This document shows, piece by piece, positions 8,028-14,369 of a DNA stretch of 17,419 bases. How positions within the stretch are numbered: the first letter of the stretch is position 1; every line of letters begins with the position of its first letter. A program made the translations under genes and the position numbers. The notes under the pieces were generated by a model. That model saw only the letters and a list, made by a program, of their open reading frames with translations, did no database searches and had not been told where the DNA came from. The stretch spans positions 1 to 17,419 of the forward strand of contig JBEKEX010000030.1 of NCBI GenBank assembly GCA_050013615.1, written 5' to 3'. The stretch comes from JBEKEX01 sp050013615 (GTDB taxonomy: Bacteria; Chloroflexota; Anaerolineae; Anaerolineales; Anaerolineaceae).

Positions 8028-8123
8028 GGTGTGCAGGAACGCTCTTTATGGTTTCCTTGCTTCCCATGAGTCAATGATACAATTTCCCCGCTTGCCCTTA
8101 TCAGGTAGAAAGAGAGTGCAATT

Positions 8124-9227
8124 ATGGCAACACAGACCAAGATTCCTAGTCATCCCAATCCGCCGCCGTTGGTGCGCATCTCAGGTAGCCACCGCGAGAT
8201 GGGCCGCCAGATCGGCGAAGCCTGCCACAAGCAAGTCACACATAGCATTAAGAGTGCCTGCCAGTTACTCGTAGAATCGTACGCGCAGCTCGAATTGACC
8301 TGGGAAGGAGCCCGCTTTCAGGCCCACAAATACCTTCCATTCGCCCAGGCGCATTACCCCCAATACGTGGAGGAAATGACCGGGATCGCCGAAGGAGCCA
8401 ATGCTGCTTTTGACGACGTGGTTGTAGTTAACACCATGGAAGCGCTGACGGATGATGCCCTGCAACTGACCCACTGCACAAGCTTCGCGGTCAACGATGA
8501 CCGTACTGTGAATGGTCATGTCCTGCTCGCGCACAACGAAGATTGGGTGCCGGAGGACGAGAACGATGTGTTCATCATCCATGCCACTCCAAAAAACGAG
8601 TGCCCTTTCCTAGCAATGACCTACGGCTGTCTGCTGCCAAACGTTGGATTCAATGCCTACGGTATTGCCCAATTATGTGATTCGGTTTATCCCAACGATC
8701 CCCGGATCGGTATCCAGCGAGTTGTGGCCGCGCGCGCCGTGCTGGCCAGCCAGAGATTAGACAAAGCCATCCAATTTTCGCTCTCGCCCCAGCGTGCTGC
8801 GGGATACAATCATGTGTTGGCCCATGAGAGCGGTGAACTCTACTCGGTAGAAGTATCAGCCCATCATTTTGCCATCCTGTATGGAGAGGATGGGTATATT
8901 GTCCACACCAATCAATACCTGGCGCCGATAATGCAGAAGGTCGAGCGTAGGACGGAAGACCTGATCGGCTCGCGTGTACGCTATTTCCGCGCTCTGCGCC
9001 TGGTCAAGCGCCAGGATCGGCATAATATCGAGAGTTTGCAAGCCATCCTGCGTGACCATGTCAATTTCTCCAACTCGATCTGTAACCACTCCGTGGATGC
9101 CAGCGATCCGCTGGATCGCGGCAAGACCATCAATTCCATGATAATTGACCTGACTGACCGCACGATGCATATCGCTTGGGGCAACCCTTGCGAAAACCCA
9201 TTTCACACCTATCAACTGGATGCATAA
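8124..9227 (+). CDS. C45-family Ntn-hydrolase (acyl-CoA:6-APA acyltransferase-like)
   Basis: A 367-residue protein of the C45 peptidase/acyltransferase group, Ntn-hydrolases that self-cleave to expose an N-terminal cysteine and then form or hydrolyse amide bonds (isopenicillin N acyltransferase, carcinine hydrolase Tan). The N-terminal part has the family opening RISGSHREMGRQIGE (residues 18-32). Cys118 in THCTSFAV is the expected nucleophile and autocleavage site, followed by the typical LLAHNEDW (about 134-141) and NxxGIAQ segments, then HTNQYL and a late INSMIIDL strand. No signal peptide is seen, so it is probably cytoplasmic. The substrate cannot be read from sequence. The divergent position beside polyamine-forming enzymes makes an acyl-amine or amino-acid conjugate a reasonable guess, nothing more. 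The ribosome binding site (AGAGAG) is weak. The gene is complete. Confidence 0.8.
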   Translation: MATQTKIPSHPNPPPLVRISGSHREMGRQIGEACHKQVTHSIKSACQLLVESYAQLELTWEGARFQAHKYLPFAQAHYPQYVEEMTGIAEGANAAFDDVVVVNTMEALTDDALQLTHCTSFAVNDDRTVNGHVLLAHNEDWVPEDENDVFIIHATPKNECPFLAMTYGCLLPNVGFNAYGIAQLCDSVYPNDPRIGIQRVVAARAVLASQRLDKAIQFSLSPQRAAGYNHVLAHESGELYSVEVSAHHFAILYGEDGYIVHTNQYLAPIMQKVERRTEDLIGSRVRYFRALRLVKRQDRHNIESLQAILRDHVNFSNSICNHSVDASDPLDRGKTINSMIIDLTDRTMHIAWGNPCENPFHTYQLDA

Positions 9228-9297
9228 TGTAGGGAAGTGCAAGGTTAAAATATAAAGAGGCACGCTTCTCCCTCACGCGAAAACTGGATTGAAAAAC

Positions 9298-9903
9298 ATG
9301 AATGACTTACAATTCCTCCAGGAAATTTATTCTTATGATCCTGAAAAACATCAGTTCACGATCCCAATTTCGATCAGGTGTTATGATGAATTTTTTTCAC
9401 GGTTGGATCCTTCGCCCGCTCCCAAACGTGATCTCTCGCCCGAATTGGTCGAGTATTTAGATCAGTGTTCTGGGGAGATACCCAGCCGATTTGATATATC
9501 GATCGACCTCAATATAAGCCAGGAGGCCTGTAACCCTGTCCAGGAACGAGATTGCCTGGGTAGCCTTCAGAGATTTTTCCAGCATCAAATCTATATGGAA
9601 AAATCGGAAATCCGGCGTCAACGATTGGATGCGCTCAAATATTTACTGGTATCCCTGCTCTGTCTTTCTACTGATATAGCCAGCGTCGGACTGTTATCGA
9701 ATACTTTACTTGGAAATTTAATCCATCAAGCACTGCAAATCGGCGGGTGGGTGTTTATGTGGGAAGCCATCACGGTCAACTTCCTTCAAACAGACCAGCA
9801 TTATCAAGCAATTAGAAAGTTGAAGCGGTTTATTCAGGCTAGAATTCATTTTACCTATTCTGGTGATAAAACGATCTATACAGATTCGATAACGACAGAT
9901 TAA
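9298..9903 (+). CDS. Unrecognised membrane protein, 201 residues
   Basis: I do not recognise a family. The N-terminal 100 residues are soluble-looking and acidic, with an RCYDEFFSRLDPSPAPKRDLS stretch and an IDLNIS strand. A short basic helix (EIRRQRLDALK, about 104-114) leads into two hydrophobic segments, about 114-136 and 139-163, and a basic amphipathic tail (AIRKLKRFIQARI, about 171-183). The basic residues before the first segment and after the second suggest both ends are cytoplasmic with a short external turn. I chose the ATG at 9298 over an in-frame TTG at 9289; neither has a strong ribosome binding site. It follows the C45 gene by 70 nt on the same strand, so co-transcription is possible but unproven. 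Confidence 0.65.
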   Translation: MNDLQFLQEIYSYDPEKHQFTIPISIRCYDEFFSRLDPSPAPKRDLSPELVEYLDQCSGEIPSRFDISIDLNISQEACNPVQERDCLGSLQRFFQHQIYMEKSEIRRQRLDALKYLLVSLLCLSTDIASVGLLSNTLLGNLIHQALQIGGWVFMWEAITVNFLQTDQHYQAIRKLKRFIQARIHFTYSGDKTIYTDSITTD

Positions 9904-9915
9904 GTTTGAACTTCA

Positions 9916-9941
9916 GCCTTGCGGCACTTCACGCATAAGGC
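9916..9941 (+). terminator. Hairpin just after the 9298-9903 gene, weak terminator
   Basis: GCCTT-GCG pairs with CGC-AAGGC with a 2-nt bulge and an 8-nt loop, 13 nt after the stop codon. No T-run follows, so termination here would be weak. The repeat copy at 9979-10038, with its T-rich tail, may complete the job. Confidence 0.35.
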
Positions 9942-9978
9942 GATAAATCGTAAATGAATATGCATACTTAATCCTATA

Positions 9979-10038
9979 ACAAAACCTCCTCGGCCACATC
10001 CACCGGTCGGGGAGTATTTTGCTTTGCCACTTGGAGGA
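9979..10038 (+). repeat. Structured intergenic repeat, copy C
   Basis: Third copy of the 60-nt element and the best paired: columns 8-17 form ten consecutive pairs with columns 27-36, including two wobbles, around the loop ACATCCACC, followed by TATTTT. It sits between the convergent genes ending at 9903 (plus) and 10258 (minus), where it could act as a plus-strand terminator. Apart from this copy and the hairpin at 9916, I see no gene or signal in the 354-nt gap 9904-10257. Confidence 0.7.
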
Positions 10039-10257
10039 GGAAAGAGAAAACGATTCAAACCGTTCCGATTACTACCAAAAGGGGCTACACCTCTCTACTG
10101 GACAGCTCCTGCCATGATGATAACTTGCTTTGGATTTTGGATAATGTGATCCCCTGATAATTCATTTCCATTTTGCTTTATTCGACTGAGCATCCATACG
10201 TGCAACAACCTTATTGCGTTAATCCCGACCATAGTTTTTTTATAGATGGTTCCCCCT

Positions 10258-10545
10258 TTAGAAGTGTCCGCCATTCTGCATATATATTCCCCATTGGCAG
10301 TTCATACATACTCCAAAATGCTCAAATGCATCCCTTGAAATAGAATCGGGTAACTCATCCAATATGACCTCTCTGCCACAATAACGACAATGGCCTACCT
10401 TTGATTTGATCATGGTTGAGGGTTTATAAACTGCAGAAGAAGCTCGGGAAGAATATGTATTCCCCTTATTCCCACCCGATACCTTGTCATAGATCGAGAC
10501 AATAATGATTATTAAAACAACTCCGATCAAGCATAATCCTTCCAT
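10258..10545 (-). CDS. Small membrane-anchored zinc-ribbon protein
   Basis: A 95-residue protein with an N-terminal hydrophobic helix (about residues 4-18), a Ser/Lys-rich linker (about 20-50) and a C-terminal zinc ribbon: CRYC at about 53-56 and CMNC at about 80-83, giving four cysteines at CxxC-x23-CxxC spacing. It ends in a short Gly/aromatic tail. The ATG is preceded by AAGGGAG at 8 nt, which supports it being a real gene despite its length. I know of no named family; small anchored zinc ribbons of this kind often have unknown roles. It is a lone minus-strand gene between plus-strand neighbours. Confidence 0.65.
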   Translation of the reverse strand: MEGLCLIGVVLIIIIVSIYDKVSGGNKGNTYSSRASSAVYKPSTMIKSKVGHCRYCGREVILDELPDSISRDAFEHFGVCMNCQWGIYMQNGGHF

Positions 10546-10733
10546 AATGTTATCTCCCTTCTGAAAAGAACGCTATATATTCATATACGAATCTGGATTA
10601 CTAAGTAGTCATATCCAATAATACTTTTTATCATCCTGCACTATCCACCAGGCCAGCCTTTTGATGAGCTTCCACAGTACCCAGATTTGTTTGCTTCAAA
10701 TTCCGCATCGAAGAAGTAATTCCTTTTTAATTT

Positions 10734-10777
10734 CCTATTGACAGGCATGCTTCTATGTTTGCTTTTTTGTCAATAGG
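10734..10777. repeat. Perfect 10-bp inverted repeat with 24-nt spacer
   Basis: CCTATTGACA at 10734-10743 is matched by its exact reverse complement TGTCAATAGG at 10768-10777. The spacer contains a T-run, so on the plus strand the T-run lies inside the loop and does not follow the stem. The position, about 145 nt upstream of the promoter at 10920, fits an operator or a remnant of a mobile-element end. The rest of the 458-nt gap 10546-11003 shows only that promoter. Confidence 0.55.
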
Positions 10778-10919
10778 TCTGTTGATCGGCGCATTCTGAG
10801 AACGGTTTAGAGCAGATCTTTTCTGATTCCATTTGCTCCTCCTTTGTGAGCATACTAAAACCGTCCAATGCGAGAGTTCCACATTCCTTGGAGTGAAACG
10901 ACCTGTTTCGTCAAACCGC

Positions 10920-10948
10920 TTGACCGTACTTCACATATTATTTATACT
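10920..10948 (+). promoter_or_regulatory. sigma70-type promoter of the ZU5-like exported protein gene
   Basis: TTGACC (5 of 6), an exact 17-bp spacer and TATACT (5 of 6). The predicted start of transcription is near 10955, leaving a leader of about 49 nt that contains GAGGAGGG seven bases before the ATG at 11004. This is the best promoter match I found in the window. Confidence 0.6.
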
Positions 10949-11003
10949 TATAGTGGATTATCCAAAATCACTAGCGATAGTCATGATTGAGGAGGGTACC
11001 CCA

Positions 11004-12872
11004 ATGACACATGCCAATGTCAACGAAAAGATGACAAGCGCGCAGAAGGAAAAGCGCACCCGTCGACGATGGATCCTTGCGATAGGGGGGCTCATCGGGT
11101 TATGTCTAATCCTGGTATTCTGTAGTACGGGTGGTTTTTTAGCCTTTCGCTGGCTTGGTCACCTGGGAGGATCCACTTCTACTCTTGCGGCATCTTTCCC
11201 TGTTCCTGCAGAGTTCGCCTCCCTTGGTAGCTTGGCAAGTGTACCATCCAGCCCGCAGTCATTCAGTGTGGATAATAACGCACAACTGCTCAAGCTGGAA
11301 AATGGCATGACCCTGCAGATACCAGCCGGGGCATTTTCCAGCTCGAATCATCTGCTTTTAACCCAGGTGGATGTGGCATTTGACAAGATCTCCTTTGAAG
11401 TCAAACAATCCCCGTTCTATGTGCTTTCCCCCCGGGATGAGGTCGGCATGCTTGGCTCGCCCCTCATCCTGGAGATACCCATCCCGACAGGAGATGTAAT
11501 GGTAGTCCAATACGATGGACGAAACTGGCAAGCAGTCACGGGTACCCCCGGCGAGACCGTCCAGCTCAAAATCACTCACTTTTCCAACTGGCTGTGGGGA
11601 TATGTGGAGAGTCGTTCTGAAGAAGATCTGAAAGAGAACCTGTCTCAAAACCCGGCTTTGAATATACCTCTTACCAAGTCACGCACGTTGATCGAAAACG
11701 GGGACGCATTGACCCGTGCTTTTTTCGGGGTGGGAGAGTCTGCGGAGCAGAGTCAGGATCAAATGTGCAGCGAGATCATGGATGTGCTGGAACAATACAA
11801 TACGCCGAAGAATCGTGAATTCCCAAGCGGTTCAACCGCATTAAACCTTGACCTGGCTTCTTTCCTGTTCGACGGTTCTGCACCGGAGTCATCTGGCGGA
11901 TATTATTTTTATGTTACCGAAGCCTCTCTGGATACGATCAACGACAAAGTCCTGGCCAGCACCTCACCGCTTTCGCCAGCCGATGTACTTAAGATCTCGA
12001 TTGATGCCAATGGTGGGAACATTCCCCTGGGGGTACTGGCAGCGCACAATTATTTAAAGCAGATCAAATACCAGGGAATTCTTGATTTCAAATATGGGCA
12101 GCCATTTCCCACGGACCAGGGACTGCCAGCCAGTCACCTAGCATCCTGGCGGGAAGATTCGAACATCACCCCGGCCGGGGAATATGACAAGATGGGCCCG
12201 CTCTACCACATCTTTGCAGCCATGACGGCGGGGATCTGGTTCCCGACCAGGCTAGGCGGAGATATTGCAGTGAATGGGGAAGCGATGCTGCGCTCGTTTC
12301 AGCTGCTAAATGATCATCCCGACATGCAAAAAGCTGCTGCTGATGCATGTGGTGACAATACAGCAATATGGTTGCGGAACAACCCCCCGACCAATGCCCA
12401 ATCCCAGCCCTCAAACAACGTGACTTCAACCAATGCCAGCGTGTCTGACTGTGATGCCACGCAATGGATCCAAGTAAAATACGATACCCCGGATATCGAA
12501 TCCAGCACAGATAATAAAGGAAATACACATTACACTTGTAACGAACGGATTCATTTTATCTTTTCATATTCCGACCCCAATCGTGGTGTGAGTATCAATG
12601 TTAAAGAAGACAGGTCCATCAATGGATCAATTTTCAGCGGTTGGCCACTAACAGGAATGGGATGGGAACCTGGTGGAGATACAAATGTCATCCAGTATCG
12701 GGAGAATAATCAATACACGGGATATATAGCCCATGACTTTTACCTGGCATATACCGCTTACTTTAATGATATAAAGGATTCAATAAATTCAGGCGTTCGA
12801 TGCGCATGGATCGGGAATAATATTGAAGCCTCCGGAATCAAGATACTCCCATTGGATAACGCTTGCAAATGA
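11004..12872 (+). CDS. Single-pass exported protein with ZU5-like segment
   Basis: A 622-residue protein: basic cytoplasmic stub (1-22, KEKRTRRR at 15-22), one transmembrane helix (about 23-49), then a long extracytoplasmic part. Residues about 95-200 resemble a ZU5-like module: NGMTLQIPAGAF, an LGSPLILEIPIP strand, a VVQYDGRNWQAV strand and a closing ITHFSNWLWGYV. ZU5-like modules occur in many secreted bacterial proteins as structural beta-domains. The middle part (about 215-510) is mostly helical-looking and unrecognised. The C-terminal 115 residues form a separate four-cysteine domain (DCDATQW, YTCNE, RCAWIG, NACK), which could hold two disulfides outside the cell. An N-terminal extension back to 10833 is open but lacks a ribosome binding site and contains the promoter; GAGGAGGG fixes the start at 11004. 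Function is unknown; a surface or sensing role is a guess. Confidence 0.8.
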   Translation: MTHANVNEKMTSAQKEKRTRRRWILAIGGLIGLCLILVFCSTGGFLAFRWLGHLGGSTSTLAASFPVPAEFASLGSLASVPSSPQSFSVDNNAQLLKLENGMTLQIPAGAFSSSNHLLLTQVDVAFDKISFEVKQSPFYVLSPRDEVGMLGSPLILEIPIPTGDVMVVQYDGRNWQAVTGTPGETVQLKITHFSNWLWGYVESRSEEDLKENLSQNPALNIPLTKSRTLIENGDALTRAFFGVGESAEQSQDQMCSEIMDVLEQYNTPKNREFPSGSTALNLDLASFLFDGSAPESSGGYYFYVTEASLDTINDKVLASTSPLSPADVLKISIDANGGNIPLGVLAAHNYLKQIKYQGILDFKYGQPFPTDQGLPASHLASWREDSNITPAGEYDKMGPLYHIFAAMTAGIWFPTRLGGDIAVNGEAMLRSFQLLNDHPDMQKAAADACGDNTAIWLRNNPPTNAQSQPSNNVTSTNASVSDCDATQWIQVKYDTPDIESSTDNKGNTHYTCNERIHFIFSYSDPNRGVSINVKEDRSINGSIFSGWPLTGMGWEPGGDTNVIQYRENNQYTGYIAHDFYLAYTAYFNDIKDSINSGVRCAWIGNNIEASGIKILPLDNACK

Positions 12873-12954
12873 ATAGCAATAGTTATGGTCCTTGGCATTG
12901 TTTACAAACCTCCATTAGCCACCGGACCAGCTCATTTATGAGCCTCTTAGGTAA

Positions 12955-13026
12955 CCAGGTTGATTTGGTTCAGGTAGCATTTCAGAACCTGGTGCCACAA
13001 TTTTTTACAGCTACCTTACAGCTACC
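12955..13026 (+). repeat. Inverted repeat with T-run and an 11-bp tandem repeat after the exported-protein gene
   Basis: CCAGGTT (12955) pairs with AACCTGG (12986) across a 24-nt loop, with six T starting at 13001. This is a weak candidate terminator for the gene ending at 12872, because the T-run is eight bases from the stem. TTACAGCTACC then occurs twice in tandem at 13005-13026 with no mismatch. Confidence 0.35.
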
Positions 13027-13210
13027 AGAAGAGAAGGCATAGAAAACGTAGCAAAAAGAGACATTTTTCTCAAGATCAAACCCATTTCAAGATTCGTCTG
13101 CCCCCCATATATAGTACTCGTGAGAAAAATTGACACCATATATACTGGATAGACTTTTCTTTGGGCAACACGAACAATTCTCTGGCCAATATGAAAATTC
13201 CTCGGCTCAA

Positions 13211-13252
13211 CTGTGGATCAGGCTGTTGTGGGTTCGACCCCCATCAGGCACC
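13211..13252 (+). pseudogene. 3' half of tRNA-His (anticodon GTG), probable attachment site
   Basis: The 42 bases fit tRNA-His from position 32 to 73. They are an anticodon loop CTGTGGA containing GTG, the 3' side of the anticodon stem TCAGG, a 5-nt variable region, a T-arm with GTGGG/CCCAT pairing around TTCGACC, an acceptor 3' strand CAGGCAC, and the C73 typical of tRNA-His followed by CC. The five bases before the loop (CTCAA) do not pair with TCAGG, and no D-arm or 5' acceptor strand GTGCCTG lies upstream. It is therefore a half gene, not a working tRNA. A break at the anticodon stem-loop with an intact 3' end is the usual look of an att site left by integration into a tRNA gene. Confidence 0.75.
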
Positions 13253-13260
13253 CCTCCGAC

Positions 13261-13284
13261 GCCCTCGTAAAGAGGGCTTTTTTT
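13261..13284 (+). terminator. Intrinsic terminator after the tRNA-His fragment
   Basis: Perfect 6-bp stem GCCCTC/GAGGGC, loop GTAAA, then seven T on the plus strand. It starts 9 nt after the tRNA discriminator base, as the native terminator of a tRNA-His gene would. Confidence 0.8.
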
Positions 13285-13330
13285 ATCAGTTGTTGTTCCC
13301 AACAAGGAAGAATCTCCCACGAGGACGCTA

Positions 13331-13357
13331 CGCGGTGGGTTCGACCCTACATCGCCT
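13331..13357 (+). pseudogene. Second T-arm-like fragment, possible tRNA remnant
   Basis: GTGGG TTCGAC CCTAC forms a T-arm-like hairpin with one G-T pair and a 6-nt rather than 7-nt loop, followed by ATCGCCT in the acceptor position. No matching 5' half is found upstream. It may be a decayed tRNA 3' end, since it too is followed by a terminator, but the identity of the tRNA cannot be read. Confidence 0.35.
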
Positions 13358-13383
13358 TTGGAAAGGATCGGATATTCCAAAAA

Positions 13384-13413
13384 GGCTCCCTTACAGGGAG
13401 TCTTTTCTTTTCG
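13384..13413 (+). terminator. Second intrinsic terminator
   Basis: A 7-bp stem GGCTCCC/GGGAGTC with one G-T wobble, loop TTACA, followed by TCTTTTCTTTT on the plus strand. It lies 27 nt after the second T-arm-like fragment. The remaining sequence of the gap 12873-13529 shows no coding signal. Confidence 0.7.
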
Positions 13414-13529
13414 GTTGTAATTCACTAACAGAGATATTGTGGCGAAAATAGCCCGGACAGGTTTGTTGTAAAAATGGATTACTTTAGGGTAATATTTATT
13501 ACAGGTGAAGGTCTCCTGATTCTTCCCAA

Positions 13530-14009
13530 TCACGGACGGGAGTATTTCCAAGTAGTGGTTTGATTCAAAGACCAAAATGCATCCGATAGAATTAGATAAT
13601 GCATGTGCTCTTCTTCTGATAATTTAACAAACATGGCATGGCCTTGAGGGTCGTCAAGTTGTTCCGCCAAGTCGGAATATGCTTTTTCCGCCTGCTTCTC
13701 AATTTTCTTGGCTTCGGTGATTATTTCCATTAAACTTTTATGCTCAGGGACTTCAGCGAATTTAATTTCGAGTTTGGGGGGAAGGATTAACGCTTTCCCT
13801 TGATAATTAATGAACTGGCCACTTTCCTCCAATGATTTCTCAAGGGCGGTTAACTGTTTATAATGATATTTCTCAAACTCACTCAATTGGATGAATAATT
13901 CCTTTCCTAATGGGTTGGTTTTTTTGGCTGCATTGGCATATGTCTCTACGGCCAATCTTTCATTTTCCTTGACAATGCGGATCGCATCTAACAGATTCGG
14001 GATATTCAT
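13530..14009 (-). CDS. Ferritin-like / rubrerythrin-family di-iron protein
   Basis: A 159-residue helical protein with the ferritin-like di-iron pattern. Glu17 or Glu22 in the first helix (ENERLAVETY), an ExxH pair Glu46/His49 in the second (EFEKYH), Glu104 in the third (KKIEKQAEKAY) and a second ExxH pair Glu132/His135 in the fourth (SEEEHMHY) form a plausible binuclear site. There is no rubredoxin domain with CxxC, so it is an erythrin-type domain alone, of the length usual for stand-alone ferritin-like proteins. Such proteins reduce peroxide or handle iron in the cytoplasm of anaerobes and microaerobes. The start has GAGGAG at good spacing. Upstream (14051-14145) are an inverted repeat and an AT-rich stretch that could be regulatory. 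The physiological electron donor is not visible. Confidence 0.8.
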   Translation of the reverse strand: MNIPNLLDAIRIVKENERLAVETYANAAKKTNPLGKELFIQLSEFEKYHYKQLTALEKSLEESGQFINYQGKALILPPKLEIKFAEVPEHKSLMEIITEAKKIEKQAEKAYSDLAEQLDDPQGHAMFVKLSEEEHMHYLILSDAFWSLNQTTTWKYSRP

Positions 14010-14050
14010 ATATCACTCCTCGATATAAAAATAGCTTTCAAAATATTAAA

Positions 14051-14145
14051 CCTTTCCTACATGCTTTGGAAAGGATAAAAGTCCAGATTAAGCAGATTCT
14101 TTCAAGATATTAACCCTTATATTTAATATCATTATCATCATTAAT
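14051..14145 (-). promoter_or_regulatory. Candidate regulatory region upstream of the ferritin-like gene
   Basis: Two signals lie in the otherwise empty 360-nt gap 14010-14369. One is a perfect 7-bp inverted repeat, CCTTTCC (14051) with GGAAAGG (14068), 42-65 nt before the start. The other is an AT-rich stretch at 14125-14145 that reads on the minus strand as repeated GAT/AAT units, resembling the GATAAT units of Fur boxes. Neither is a strong match; the Fur resemblance is weak evidence in AT-rich DNA. Confidence 0.3.
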
Positions 14146-14369
14146 ACAGATCTTCCTAGAAGGTTCCTCCGCCTAATTTGGCCATCAATTATAAGTCATG
14201 GCGTGCAATTCCCAGCGATTATGGCACCTTAAATTAATGCTCAAAGGAGAGCCAGTTGTTGCCAAACTTGTCACAATGAATCAACGGATTACGGCTTTGT
14301 GAAGTGAAAAGTTTGCAATCTGCGGGTTGGATGGGTCCCCACCTGCCACCCAGTTGACTCTTTTACACA

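Noticed and set aside
7876..8067. 63-codon minus-strand frame upstream of the AdiA-like gene, overlapping an upstream in-frame ATG of that gene by ATGA
   Set aside because: Most of it is the structured repeat, whose other copies have stops or no start in the equivalent frame. Codon changes among copies do not look synonymous, and the decarboxylase has a better start with a ribosome binding site at 7831.
8058..8083. TTGCTT and TACAAT as a promoter for the C45 gene
   Set aside because: The -10 is good, but the spacer is only 15 bp and the -35 matches 4 of 6, too weak to list as a feature.
806..10038. Three spaced repeats considered as a CRISPR array
   Set aside because: The copies are kilobases apart with genes between them, and no short regularly spaced repeats or cas genes are present anywhere in the window.
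10833..11003. N-terminal extension of the exported-protein gene
   Set aside because: It includes the promoter at 10920-10948 and the ribosome binding site for the ATG at 11004, has no ribosome binding site of its own, and would place an odd stretch before a normal basic stub plus membrane helix.
13130..13158. TTGACA near 13130 as a promoter for the tRNA fragment
   Set aside because: No -10 hexamer lies at 16-18 bp; the nearest candidates are at 5 and 14 bp.
13207..13575. Minus-strand frame of 122 codons across the tRNA fragment, and plus-strand frames at 13161-13451
   Set aside because: The peptide ending in GGVPDGGRTHNS is the well-known false translation of a tRNA antisense strand. The frame also covers two terminators and overlaps the end of the ferritin-like gene.
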